A stretch of DNA of 53,186 bases from Symbiodinium natans (lineage: Eukaryota; Sar; Dinophyceae; Suessiales; Symbiodiniaceae): contig CAJNDS010001236.1 in the NCBI GenBank assembly GCA_905221605.1, positions 739,652 through 792,837 on the forward strand, in the 5' to 3' direction. The first letter of the stretch is position 1. Every line of letters begins with the position of its first letter. A program made the translations under genes and the position numbers. Under the pieces are notes generated by a model, which was not told the origin of the DNA, searched no databases, and saw only the letters and a list, made by a program, of their open reading frames with translations. This document shows positions 30,587 to 41,219 of this stretch, in pieces.

Positions 30587-30686
30587 NNNNNNNNNNNNNN
30601 NNNNNNNNNNNNNNNNNNNNNNNNNNNNNNNNNNNNNNNNNNNNNNNNNNNNNNNNNNNNNNNNNNNNNNNNNNNNNNNNNNNNNN
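30587..30686. other. Assembly gap, 100 N
   Basis: Exactly 100 N, a conventional gap of unknown length, between the AT microsatellite and the 55-bp satellite. Confidence 0.99.
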
Positions 30687-30689
30687 TTA

Positions 30690-32780
30690 ACGAGCCCGGG
30701 CCTCCTCCCAATACTAAATCACGAGCCCTCCTCCCCCCAATACTAGGGCACAGTTTTTGCTCCAAAAAGTGACATCGCAAGCCCTGGTCCCTAAGATTTT
30801 GAGCTCATTTCTTGCCCCAAAGAGTAACATCGCAAGCCCGGGTCCCTAAGATTTTGGGCTCATTTCTTGCCCCAAAGAGTAACATCGCAAGCCCTGGTCC
30901 CTATTATTTGGGGCCCAGTTTTTGCTCCAAAGAGTCAAATCGCAAGCCCTGGTCCCGAAGATTTTGGACTCAGTTTTTTGCTCCAAAGCAAGCCCTGGTC
31001 CTTAAGATTTTGGGCTCATTTCTTGCTCCGAAGAGTCAAATCGCAAGCCCTGGTCCCGAAGATTTCGGGTTCAATTTTTGCTCCACAGAGTCAAACCGCA
31101 AGCGCTGGTCCCTAAGATTTGGGGCACAGTTTTTGCTCCAAAGGGTCAAATCGCAAGCCCTGCTCCCTAAGATTTTGGGCTCATTTCTTGCCCAAAAGAG
31201 TGACATCGCAAGCCCTGGTCCCTAAGATCTTGGGCCCAGTTGCTCCAAAGAGTCAAATCGCAAGCCCTGGTCCCTAAGATTTTGGGCCAAGTTTTTGCTC
31301 CAAAGGGTCAAATCGCAAGCCCTGGTCCCTAAGATTTTGGGTTCAATCTTTGCTCCAAAGAGTAACATCGCAAGCCCTGGTCCCTAAGATTTGGGGCCCA
31401 GTTTTTGCTCCTAAGAGTCAAATCGCAAGCCCTGGTCCCTAAGATTTTGGGTTCATTTTTGCTCCAAAGAGTGACATCGCAAGCCCTTGTCCCAGTTTTT
31501 GCTCCAAAAAGTGACATCGCAAGCCCTGCTCCCTAAGATTTTGGGCTCATTTCTTGCCCAAAAGAGTGACATCGCCAGCCCTGGTCCCTAAGATCTTGGG
31601 CCCAGTTGCTCCAAAGAGTCAAATCGCAAGCCCTGGTCCCTAAGATTTTGGGCCCAGTTTTTGCTCCAAAGGGTCAAATCGCAAGCCCTGGTCCCTAAGA
31701 TTTTGGGTTCAATCTTTGCTCCAAAGAGTAACATCGCAAGCCCTGGTCCCTAAGAGTTGGGGCCCAGTTTTTGCTCCGAAGAGTCAAATCGCAAGACCTG
31801 GTCCTTAAGATTTGGGGTTTCGTCTTTTTTGCTCCAAGAGTGACATAGCAAGCCCTGGTTCCATAGATTTGGGGGCCCCGTTTTTTGCATCCAAGAGTTC
31901 AAAATCGCAAGCCCTGGTCCCTCCTAAGATTTGGGTTCATTTAATTTTTTGCTCCAAAGAGTGACATCGCAAGCCCTGGTCCCTAAAGACTTTGGGGCGC
32001 CCCAGTTTTTGCCACAAAGAGGGGTCAACTCGCAAGCCCTGGTACCCCTAAGATTTGGGTTCATTTTTTGCTCCAAAGAGTGACATCGCAAGCCCTTGTC
32101 CCTAAGATTTTGGGCCCAGTTTTTGGTTCAAAGAGTCAAATCGCAAGCCCTGGTCCCTAAGATTTTGGGTTCAGTTTTTGCTCCAAAGAGTCAAACCGCA
32201 AGCCCTGGTCCCTAAGATTTGGGGCCCAGTTTTTGCTCCAAAGAGTCAAATCGCAAACCCTGCTCCCTAAGATTTTGGGCACAGTTTTTGCTCCAAAGAG
32301 TCAAATCGCAAGCCCTGGTCCCTAAGACTTTGGGTTCAATTTTGCTCCAAAGAGTGACATCGCAAGCCCTGGTCCCTAAGATTTGGGGCCCAGTTTTTGC
32401 GCCAAAGAGTAAAATCGCAAGCCCTGGTCCCTTAGATTTTTGGGTCGATTTTTGCTCCAAAGAGTCAAATCGCAAGCCCTGGTCCCTAAGTTTTCGGGGT
32501 CGATTTGTGCTCCACAGAGTCAAATCGCAAGCCCTGGTCCCTAAGATTTCGGGGTCGATTTGTGCTCCACGGAGTCAAATTGCAAGCCCTGGTCCCTAAG
32601 ATTTTGGGCCCAGTATTTGCTCCAAAAGGTGAAATCGCAAGCCCCGGTCTTTAAGATTTTGGGCTCATTTCTTGCTCCAAAGAGTAACATCGCAAGCCCT
32701 GGTCCCTAAGATTTTGGAATCGATTTTTGCTCCAAAGAGTCAGATCGCAAGCCCTGGTCCTAAAATGTTGGGCTCAATTT
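30690..32780. repeat. 55-bp satellite, about 37 copies
   Basis: Consensus in parts: GCAAGCCCTGGTCCCTAAGA, TTTTGGGCCCAGTTTTTGCT, CCAAAGAGTCAAATC. Mean spacing about 55 bp, with 54-62 bp variants. Two alternating sub-types end GAGTCAAATC or GAGTGACATC/GAGTAACATC. Because 55 is not a multiple of three the frame cycles every three units, giving open frames on both strands (KSQALVPKILGSF and TRACDLTLWSKN peptides) that I regard as by-products. Confidence 0.9.
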
Positions 32781-32783
32781 TTG

Positions 32784-35430
32784 CTTTTCCCTTCTCTTCT
32801 GCTTCCTTTTAACTGATAAAACACAAGAAAGGAACTCATATGATAAAGCAGTGGAAAGGTAAGCAGAGGGTGACTCCTTGCGCGTGAGCCTTTCCATAAT
32901 ACTCCATCATATTCATCCTCTCGGCCTATCTCTTCTGTTCCTTTCCTTACTCTTCTCCTTCTCATAGTTCTTCCTTTTTGTTTTTCTCATTTCGAAAAGA
33001 AAGAGGGAAGGGAGAAACAAGGGAGAGAGAATAGATAAAGAAGAGTGCCATCTTCTCTGCGCCTTGTTTTGTCTCTCCCTCTTCTCTATTCATCTGTCTT
33101 CTATTCTCTTCCTTGCTCTTCCCATTAAATATGCAATCCTTGGTATCTCTCCTCTCTCCTTCTCTCTTCCTCCAACAGATGTGCTTTTGGATCGTTTTCT
33201 GCATCTTCAAGCGAGAAAAAAGGACACAGACTGCGATTAAAAGGGACGCCCATGTTGGATTGGCAGCAAGCCCAGCTGATGCTCATGATTCTCTCTCTTT
33301 CCCTACACATGGGCGATGGAACGGGTGTCCTTTTCAATCGTTTTCTGCATCTTCAAGAGAAACAGGGACACCCCACAAGAAGGAAAAGCAACATAAGAGA
33401 TAGGGAGGGAAATTGACCCTTTCCTCTCTTCTTATCTGCTATTTTTCTTATTCGCTTCAAAAAGCAACATAAGGGAAAGGGGATTTCCTGAAGAGGAGAG
33501 AGGGAACCTATCTGTGAAAAGCAAGAATGGTTTTTTCTAGTTCGAAAGGGAATAGGGAGAGACAAGGGAGAGATGATATGTACAGCTTTGCGCCTTATTT
33601 TGTGATTCCGTCTCCTTGCTTCCTGTCTCTTCTATTCCTTGCAGCACGCTTCGGGAAACATAGCATCCTTGTTATCTTTCCTCTCTCACTTCCCTTTCCC
33701 TTCTCTTCTTCCGCTTCCTTTTAACTGATAAAACACAAGAAAGGAACTCATATGATAAAGCAGTGAAAAGGTAAGCAGAGGGTGACTCCTTGCGCGTGAG
33801 CCTTTCCATAATACTCCATCATATTCATCCTCTCGGCCTATCTCTTCTGTTCCTTTCCTTACTCTTCTCCTTCTCATAGTTCTTCCTTTTTGTTTTTCTC
33901 ATTTCGAAAAGAAAGAGGGAAGGGAGAAACAAGGGAGAGAGAATAGATAAAGAAGAGCGCCATCTTCTCTATTCATCTGTCTTCTATTCTCTTCCTTGCT
34001 CTTCCCATTAAATATGCAATCCTTGGTATCTCTCCTCTCTCCTTCTCTCTTCCTCCAACAGATGTGCTTTTGGATCGTTTTCTGCATCTTCAAGCGAGAA
34101 AAAAGGACACAGAATGCGAGTAAAAGGGACGCCCATGTTGGATTGGCAGCAAGCCCAGCTGATGCTCATGATTCTCTCTCTTTTTCCCTACATATGGGCG
34201 ATGGAACGGGTGTCCTTTTCAATCGTTTTCTGCATCTTCAAGAGAAAAAGGGACACCCCACAAGAAGGAAAAGTAACATAAGAGATAGGGAGGGAAATTG
34301 AAGAACTCCTCATTGTACTTGGTCATTCCCTTTCCTCTCTTCTTATCTGCCCATTTTCTGTGCGCCTTGTTTTGTCTCCCCCTCTTCTCCCATCATCTCT
34401 CTTCTGGTCTTTTCTTTGCTCTTCCCATTAAAAATGCAACCCTTTTTATGTCTCCTCTCTCCTTCTCTCTCCCTCCTCTTCTCCTGTTCCCTTCTAAACG
34501 ACAAAAACGCAAGAAAGGAAGAATAAGAGGGGAATGGAGGCCCTGTTCCTTTTCCTCTTTCAATGGATGGGGGAAGTGGGCGGAGTTGGCCCCTTGCCCG
34601 TACACCCTCCCCATGCTTCAGCAAACCCCTCCTCTCGCCCTATCGCCTCTGTTTTTTTTCCTTGTGCCCAAACGGAAAACGAAAACGGGTTCCTTTATAT
34701 GTTCATTGTCCTTCCTTTTGTTTTTTTATTTCACAGGGAAAAGAACCAGAGAAGAGGAAGATAAGAACGAGAGGTGAGATGAAAACGGCACCATCTTCTC
34801 TTTGCCTTATTTTTGCACCTCCCTCTCCTGTCTTAATTTCTCTTCCACTCTTTTTTTCCATTGCTCTTCCCATAATATTGCATTCCTTTTGATAACTCAC
34901 AGGAAATTAAAATGGCCTCCTTGTTGTCTCTCCTCTCTCACTTCCCTTTCCCTTCTCTCCTTCTGTTTCCTTTTAATTTTAACTGATAAAACACAAGAAA
35001 GGAGCTTGTAAAATCAAGCAGTGGAAGGGTAAGCAGAAGGTGACTCCTTGTGCGTGGACCTTTGCCGTACTTCACCATACCCCTCTTTTCGGCCTATCTC
35101 TTCGGCTCTTTTCCTAACCCTTCTTCTTTTCATCTTTCTTTTTGTTTTTCTCATTTCGAAAAGACAGAGGGAACGGAGAGATAAGGGAGAGAGGATAGAT
35201 AAAGAAGAGTACCATCTTCTTTGCGCCTTGTTTTATCTCTCTTCTATTCTTTTCTTGGCTCTTCCCATGAAAATCGTGTTCCTCTTATCTCTCCCTCCTT
35301 CTCTCCCTTCTCTTCTCCTCACGAGAGCCTTCGACTTTAGGATTGAGGAGAAAAAGAGAAGAGAAAAGAGGAACTACCTGGTTCTTGTTCCTGAGGCCTC
35401 CATAGTACGACTGACGTGACAGCAGCGTAC
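32784..35430. repeat. Three long pyrimidine-rich direct repeats
   Basis: The landmark AACTGATAAAACACAAGAAA occurs at 32811, 33723 and 34981 (spacings 912 and 1258). Copies 1 and 2 are nearly identical for about 550 bp; copy 3 is diverged. Each holds sub-repeats of about 300 bp with TTTCGAAAAGAAAGAGGGA, GCGCCTTGTTTTGTCTC and CTCTTCCCATTAAATATGC. The plus strand is C/T-rich. Short ORFs repeat with the DNA, so they are not independent genes. Confidence 0.85.
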
Positions 35431-35579
35431 CCTCGTGGAAACGTGTATGGCTATAAGAAAACCCGAGTCCCAGCTTCCAAATAGACCCTATTTAAGCCAC
35501 CCACGGGGGGGGGGGTATTTATTATCAGGGGGTAGGGGGGGGGGGGGGGGGTTATAATTAGGGAGAGGGGATTATTGTG

Positions 35580-36160
35580 GCGACATGTCGGAGAGCTTGC
35601 AAGGAGTAGACATGCACCCGGTGAGTTCTGCACATTGCGAAGCTGAAGTCCAGTTCGTTGTTTTCTTGAGGCTTGAGTGATCGTACTCTTCTCGAGCCCT
35701 AACCGCCCATCTGCATTCCTGAAATTCGAGGGTGTGTTCCCAAGCCCATGGTTTTGCTTCCCATCCACGAAATCCGAGGTATGGATCGTTGACCGCCCAT
35801 TCAGCAAGTCAGGTACCCAGAGGTTCCAATGCGGCCGGAATAACTGAAGCTAAGCAAACACTACTCCTTATGCCTTATACCCCAAGTTTGATCCTGGGAA
35901 CTTCTAGAACCGTTGGGTGCTGCAGCATTGTGAGCTTTACTTACCAGAGGTTGTGGGTCTGTGCGCCCGGGGCATTTCGATCCGGGGTGCGGACCGTTCC
36001 GAACAGGTCTCGAGTTTAGAGCTTTCACTTTTGCCTTTTGGTTGGTTCCCTTGTCTTCCTCGATCGGGTACTAGGACATGGGCTTTGGGGACAATTCTGT
36101 AGAGAAACTAGGGTTCCGCTGTGCTTGAATGCTCCAACCCTCAAATCAACGATTCGGTGC
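35580..36160. other. Unique DNA with opposed ORFs
   Basis: Minus 35451-35807 (HTSDFVDGKQNHGLGNTPS) and plus 35732-36019 are both open and both lack solid starts. Undecided. Confidence 0.35.
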
Positions 36161-36174
36161 CCTAGCCCTGCTTT

Positions 36175-36436
36175 GTGGCATCAGGAAAACCAGGAAGGGT
36201 TGCCTTTCGCGGCCCCGAAAAGGATGTCGATATCGAAAAAAAGTGGGGGTTTCTGGGCAAAACTTTCTTTCTCCGCAAGTCAGTGCCGCCACATAGCTTC
36301 GAAAAGAAGTTCACTTCTTCCACAGTGTCGCACAGGGTCCTGTGCACCCCCCACCCTAACCCAAAAATAAAGGACATTTCGCTCATGAAAAGTGCAAAAA
36401 TTAGTGTCAATACCGGTGATTTTGCTCAGGCCCACC
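36175..36436 (+). CDS. Candidate exon, unknown
   Basis: Open frame from GTG reading GKPGRVAFRGPEKDVDIEKK, WGFLGKTFFLRKSVPPHSFE, KKFTSSTVSHRV, then MKSAKISVNTGDFAQAHH before a run of 25 C. Lysine-rich and protein-like. An 82-codon minus-strand frame (36162-36410) is nearly as plausible, so strand is open. No family recognised. Confidence 0.22.
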
Positions 36437-36437
36437 A

Positions 36438-36462
36438 CCCCCCCCCCCCCCCCCCCCCCCCC
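36438..36462. repeat. Poly-C run
   Basis: Twenty-five consecutive C after GGCCCACCA. Such runs are prone to sequencing error, so frames crossing it are unreliable. Confidence 0.95.
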
Positions 36463-36609
36463 GTTTCCCATAACTAGCCCCCAAATATCGAACCCTCAGA
36501 GTCCAAAACAAGTGAAAAAAAGAATGATCATACCCTTTGAAGCCATCGAAATATAGCCCCCTAAAACACCAAAGCTCCGCCTGTCCGCCTGAGGGTTTAG
36601 GGTTGCCCT

Positions 36610-36692
36610 AAACCCTATTCCCTAAACCCTAAACCCTAAACCCTAAACCCTAAACCCTAAACCCTAAACCCTAAACCCTAAACCCTAAACCC
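36610..36692 (-). repeat. CCCTAAA array
   Basis: About 11 units, immediately before the candidate exon at 36710. Confidence 0.92.
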
Positions 36693-36709
36693 CACCGCCG
36701 AGGGAGTCG

Positions 36710-37003
36710 GTGGAAGAGGCTCTCAGAAGGCGCGCGCGGCAGAGCGCGGCGCCCAGGGACAAGCTGTGGCAGTTTTTTTCGGAACTGCCCTGCAGTCAAG
36801 ACTCTTGTTCTGGCGGGGGCATAGGAATTCTGCAGGGTTCTTGTTTGGATTCTTGTTTAGGCCTTGGGAGGGGGTGTAGAAGGACTTCGGCTAAGGCTGC
36901 GGCGCACTGCTGTTGGTTGTTTTTCCTTTTCGCTGGCTGCCTTCGGACTGGCACCCCTAAACCCAAAATCAAGATCCTAGATGCCTGGAGCTCGGAACCA
37001 TGA
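36710..37003 (+). CDS. Candidate exon or ORF, 97 codons, unknown
   Basis: Starts within 20 bases of a CCCTAAA array, at GTG with no ATG: VEEALRRRARQSAAPRDKLW, QFFSELPCSQDSCSGGG, then CCWLFFLFAGCLRTGT (hydrophobic) and KIKILDAWSSEP before TGA. The arginine-rich opening is plausible coding. Alternative: a chance frame. The minus strand is open at 36796-37038. Confidence 0.22.
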   Translation: MEEALRRRARQSAAPRDKLWQFFSELPCSQDSCSGGGIGILQGSCLDSCLGLGRGCRRTSAKAAAHCCWLFFLFAGCLRTGTPKPKIKILDAWSSEP

Positions 37004-37478
37004 GTGCAAGGACTTACATAGCAGAGCACATTGTTCATCCTGCTTGTTTGCCCAGCATTCAGTGTCGGAAAGCGGCACTAGTGCTTTTTCTGCCCGGGAC
37101 CTGACCCCTGGATGTTGTTCCATGCTCCTCTATAGTGCATAGCCGAAGAAGAGCCGCAACACAAACCAAAGCATGAACTCATAAAGCTTCCTAAATCTGT
37201 GCAACCCGTACCTTAACCGTATTTGAAGTCCTGTCATTACGTTCGCATGTTTTGGGCGAAACTCCTTAATCAGGTTTAGGGTTCAGGGGCAGCTTGCGCC
37301 TGCGAGGCAACAGGGCAGAACCAGCAGCTCTCGATAGCGTGAATGGCACCCAAGAAAAAGGTGCGAAGACGGGATAGCCCGTGCAGGCTTAAGGGAGTTC
37401 TGATGGGCTAGTTCGGGGCGAAGCCGATGCCAAAAGCCGCTAAACCTTCGCGAGGGGCGCAAACTGGTTTGGGGGCCA

Positions 37479-38505
37479 TTGGGGAGGGGGATTAGAGGTG
37501 GGGTACCTGCTTTATGCTCCCCATACACCAACCGTCGCGGGTTTCGGGCGGACTTGAACTTCAACTCAAGGCCCGAGTCACCCCGCAACCCCACCGACAT
37601 TTCCCACCTGCTGGGAGATGCAAGGCGCTGGAAGCCAACATTCCTTCCGGATTCGGTGATGCCGACTTCATGCCCGGTATGGAAAATAGTTGGTTCAATC
37701 AGCTGTTTGGGGGGCTTGGTGGTGAGTGCAGGAATTTGTGAGCAGCTTAGGGGTTCACTACAGGTCAGCTTCCAGGGCTCAAAGTATTCCCTTCCAGCGG
37801 TGGGGAAAGGCCGACGGTGAAACCCCTGTACGTCTGCCGGTCTGCTCTGTCGAGCCGGAAAATCGCAACGTCATGCCGTGAAGCTTTCCCCTCTTTGCGT
37901 AGCAGCCCCATGCCCTCGGGGCATTGGCTTGGTGGCATCCTTTGTGCCTCCATAGGCCAACTGCGTTCAGGCGGGATGCCTATCAGGCCAGTGTTTGACA
38001 GCCCCGATGGAGAATGTTGGCCGGCAGACCAGGCACCTCGCAATGGCTTGCCATCTCGGGACGGAGCCACAGGACCTTTTTTGTAGCTCCGCAGTTCCAG
38101 AAGGCGCGCAAGAAGTGCCAATCATGAATGCACTGTGTGCTGGCGTGGTTGCGTCGTTTTTTGGATCCTTGTGGTTGTCTTGGCGTGGTGTCGGAGTGTA
38201 CGTGGGGGTGCTCTTCTGGGGTACTTTTGGAATGCTCTCGCAGTGGTCTCGCACCGTCTGGAGTCTACTGTGCAAATTCCACCATAACCTTTTGTTGGTT
38301 CCCTCACCTTGGGCAGACCATTTGTCACTGCATACGGTCCCCCCACCAAAGCAGCAGTAATGCCAAAAATCGAGGTCCCGTTGTCGTATTCGTCCCGGCA
38401 TTAAGCAGTTGGGGACGGGTCCCCGCGAGCTTGGCTGTAAGCGCTGACTCTCAGCTTGGTCATCACTGCAGTCCACTTTATGGCTCAGTACTTTCCGGTA
38501 ACTGA
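37479..38505 (+). CDS. Coding-like region, strand unresolved
   Basis: Unusually dense long frames. On the plus strand: 37479-37820 (113 codons), 37817-38086 (89 codons, overlapping by 4 bp, with FDSPDGECWPADQAPRNG), 37995-38360 (121 codons with a hydrophobic stretch ALCAGVVASFFGSLWLSW then GVYVGVLFWGTFGML) and 38128-38505 (125 codons). On the minus strand: 37967-38476 (169 codons from GTG, containing DLDFWHYCCFGGG and LWWNLHSRLQTVRDHC) and 37765-38121 (118 codons). Telomere-like arrays are absent from this kilobase. I think a real gene is here but cannot decide strand or exon structure by eye. No family recognised. Confidence 0.3.
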
Positions 38506-38509
38506 TCCC

Positions 38510-39007
38510 AGATGCCTACCGTAGCGGCTCGCTTGCAGTTGTGCCCGGTGTACTTAGGTTGAGGATTCAGGCCTAAGCGGATATGTGGCTCAAGTTGTAG
38601 GGTGTACATGGGCTTAGGGTCTTAGGGTCTGCAGTTCTTGGGTGCCTTTGAAAGGTATCCCCATCCCCGCGTCCGATGCGCTGAAGAGATCTTCCGAACA
38701 TACCATTCGAACCGCAGTGTTTTAAGGTTTCAGCATTCAGGGCATCGAACTCTGGACCCGAAATCGCCCTAAGCCCTAACCCCAAACGCTAAACCCGTTC
38801 AGGCCTCAGACCCGAAACCATAAGCCGGAGGCTGACTTAGGCTCCTGAGGTGATTTGTGGGATTTCAGGCTGTCAATCTTGGACTTCGAGGTTAGAACAT
38901 TGCGGTTTCGGTTTGGGGCTTTAGAGTCCAACAACAAAGTTTGGGGGCTTTCTGCTGCACGCTAGGCGACGCCTGCCGCCGCCGTGCCGCTGGTCTGAGA
39001 TACTGAC

Positions 39008-39045
<38 letters not shown>

Positions 39046-39430
39046 CAGACAGACAGACACAGACAGACAGACACAGACAGACAGACAGACTTCATGGCAA
39101 GACCCCTCTAGCAGAAAGAAGACAAGACCGCTAAGCTTAATCCCGAACCCCTTAAGCCCTTCAAAGAAGTATCACCGTTTAAACCACCACATGGCACAGA
39201 GTTCCGACGCAGTGGGTCTTGTGGTTGGGCAAAAGAATGCAAATGACAAAGGCCCGACCTTCGAACTGAGTGCTTAGACTAGTGCATGGTCGCACCTCTC
39301 CACTTCACGATGCGAGAACCTATATTAATATACTTTACGGTCTCGTTTTTCGGAGCCCCGAATATTTCGGCGAAGTCGCAGGGCAGCACACAATTCCCAA
39401 AAGGGCGGATGGAGTCGACGTCTGCTGCGT
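38510..39430. other. No gene seen
   Basis: Short ORFs only, the GACA microsatellite, and degenerate telomere-like motifs. Confidence 0.45.
39003..39091 (+). repeat. GACA tetranucleotide microsatellite
   Basis: About 20 copies of ACAG with two interruptions. Antisense translation is poly-CLSV. Confidence 0.95.
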
Positions 39431-39432
39431 CC

Positions 39433-39496
39433 TAAACCCTAAACCCTAAACCCTAAACCCTAAACCCTAAACCCTAAACCCTAAACCCTAAACCCT
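39433..39496 (-). repeat. CCCTAAA array, left half of an opposed pair
   Basis: About nine perfect units with the G-rich strand on minus. 138 bp later a TTTAGGG array runs the other way, so the pair could pair into a long stem. Confidence 0.92.
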
Positions 39497-39634
39497 CCCT
39501 GAGGTTTCGTAAGAATCCAGGAGCCTTTCAAGTTACGCCTAAGAACACCCAGGCCAAGCAAAGGACTCAAAATCTTAAGCCGCACCCAAAACCTTTAGGT
39601 CCCAGGCCCAAACCCTGCAAAAAAACCCGAAATG

Positions 39635-39770
39635 GGTTTAGGGTTTAGGGTTTAGGGTTTAGGGTTTAGGGTTTAGGGTTTAGGGTTTAGGGTTTAGGGT
39701 TTAGGGTTTTAATTCCTAAACCCTAATTAGCCCTGAACCCTAATTGACCCTAAACCCTAGACCCTAAACC
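39635..39770 (+). repeat. TTTAGGG array followed by opposite CCCTAA motifs
   Basis: About ten perfect TTTAGGG units (to 39709), directly followed by degenerate CCCTAAAC/CCCTAATT motifs of the opposite sense, a second switch of orientation within 350 bp. Confidence 0.9.
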
Positions 39771-40164
39771 AAAGCATCCCGAGATTCCTTGAGGTTTCTG
39801 CTGCTACTCACAGCCAGCGGAGAGTCTGAATGCACCTGGACACCCGCCGCTGGGCCGAATCCACTTGAGGGTTCGAAATTTGGGGTTTGGCATGAGACCG
39901 TGACTCTGATTACTAGACTGTGACATGGTTTCGCAAGTTTTTTTTAACAAGTTGAGGGTTCTACGACTAAGCGTTCGCGGTTTAGCACCCATGTTCAGAA
40001 CAGGGATATATGCTACTGTAGGGCTTGTCGTGTATGGCTTTCTGCGTTTATGGGGTCCTTGCCTGCAAGCCACAGTGGCACGGCAGCGCTCCTATGTGTG
40101 AAAGCCTGACAACTATCCTGCTCAAAATGGTTCCGAGGAGTGATCATGCTAGACCACTCACAAC

Positions 40165-40310
40165 GTGAAGGCAAAAAGCTCACATTGTGGAGGCAAAAAG
40201 CTTTTATTCGGAACCTTGCATGTGGCAAAGAATGTCCTCGAAGTACTCATCTTCATTGAGACCCTCCTGCCTGCTCCTTCTGGACCACTGCGAAGCCGCA
40301 AGGTAAACCC
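40165..40310 (+). CDS. Candidate exon, unknown
   Basis: Reads KKLLFGTLHVAKNVLEVLIF, IETLLPAPSGPLRSRK and then meets AAGGTAAAC, an acceptable splice donor, at 40302. Beyond it the frame continues into telomere-like codons (LNPKP). A minus-strand frame at 40013-40228 overlaps. Weak. Confidence 0.18.
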
Positions 40311-40476
40311 TGACTTAGATAGAATGATTAGCTACATGCGCCCTGCTAGACCATACTTTAAGAGAACTGCCTTTGGATTCGGGGCCCGGTTGGCTCCCGA
40401 GCCAGCCGGCCTTAAGCCGAAACCACTGCGCCTCCGATCCAAAAAGCTCAACCCTACACCCCTCTCTTGGACTCTT

Positions 40477-40534
40477 ACCCTAAACCCTAAACCCTAAACC
40501 CTAAACCCTAAACCCTAAACCCTAAACCCTAAAC
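40477..40534 (-). repeat. CCCTAAA array
   Basis: About eight units on the complementary sense. Another short one lies at 40617-40640. Confidence 0.9.
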
Positions 40535-40751
40535 CGCAAGCTCGGCGGTTTAGAGCTCAGAGCTCAGGGTTTCCGAGGCCTTGGGAGCCCTTAGAGCCTC
40601 TGTCAAGAAACCCGAAGCCCTAAACCCTAAACCCTAAACCTGTCAAAGGAGTCGGGCACTGCGCTGGTTCAGAGCCAAAAGACTCTGTCGACTTCCAAGA
40701 GGTCGACGAAGCCGCCCGGAGCACCTTTGAGGTTCGAGGGTTTTAGGGTTT

Positions 40752-41028
40752 TTTGGGTTTAAGGGTTTCAGGGTTTTAGGGAGTTTTATGGGGTTTCAGG
40801 GTTTTTAGGGTTTTCGGGTTTAAGGGTTTCAGGGTTTTAGGGAGTTTTATGGATTTCTTCGGGTTTAAGGGTTTCAGGGTTTTAGGGAGTTTTATGGGTT
40901 TTTTTCGGGTTTAAGGGTTTCAGGGTTTTAGGGAGTTTTATGGGGTTTTGGGGTTTTTAGGGCTCTAGGGAGTTTTGTGGGGTTTAGGGTTTTAGGGTTT
41001 TTAGGGTTTAGGGTTTAGGGTTTAGTGG
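40752..41028 (+). repeat. Degenerate T/G minisatellite derived from TTTAGGG
   Basis: Four copies of a 43-62 bp unit containing GGGTTTAAGGGTTTCAGGG then TTTTAGGGAGTTTTATGG, starting near 40754, 40816, 40859 and 40905, then degenerate TTTTAGGG. A higher-order repeat built from mutated heptamers. Confidence 0.8.
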
Positions 41029-41219
41029 CAGTGGGAGGGTCTGGCGGCAGTCACCTTCGGATGTGCGGAGAACGCAGCATCGCAAGGCTCCTTCTTCACA
41101 AAAAACCTCAGCCCCACGACACCCGAAACCCTCCGAAGCACCAATCCGCAACTCATCTCAAATTTCTGGGATCCCTAAGGCTTTCTGGAACCCCTTGAAA
41201 CCTACACCCTAAGCCGAAG

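Larger units (their letters stand above)
30134..35497. other. Composite repeat domain bounded by 29-bp inverted repeats
   Basis: GCTTAAATAGGGTCTATTTG (30134 on) and its exact complement, 29 bp in all, end the domain at 30162 and 35469-35497. Outside both ends lie related C/G-run blocks: left CCCCTACCCCTCAATATTTA, right TATTTATTATCAGGGGGTAG, again inverted. Within it are the AATTGAATT microsatellite, the N gap, the 55-bp satellite and three long pyrimidine-rich repeats. It could be one large inserted element or coincident repeat borders; the gap limits certainty. Confidence 0.5.

Noticed and set aside
30812-32599. ORFs of 103-137 codons in the 55-bp satellite
   Set aside because: Open on both strands in register with the repeat; no unique sequence attached.
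30690-32780. CRISPR array
   Set aside because: No constant repeat with unique spacers: the whole unit is repeated, and the context is eukaryotic.
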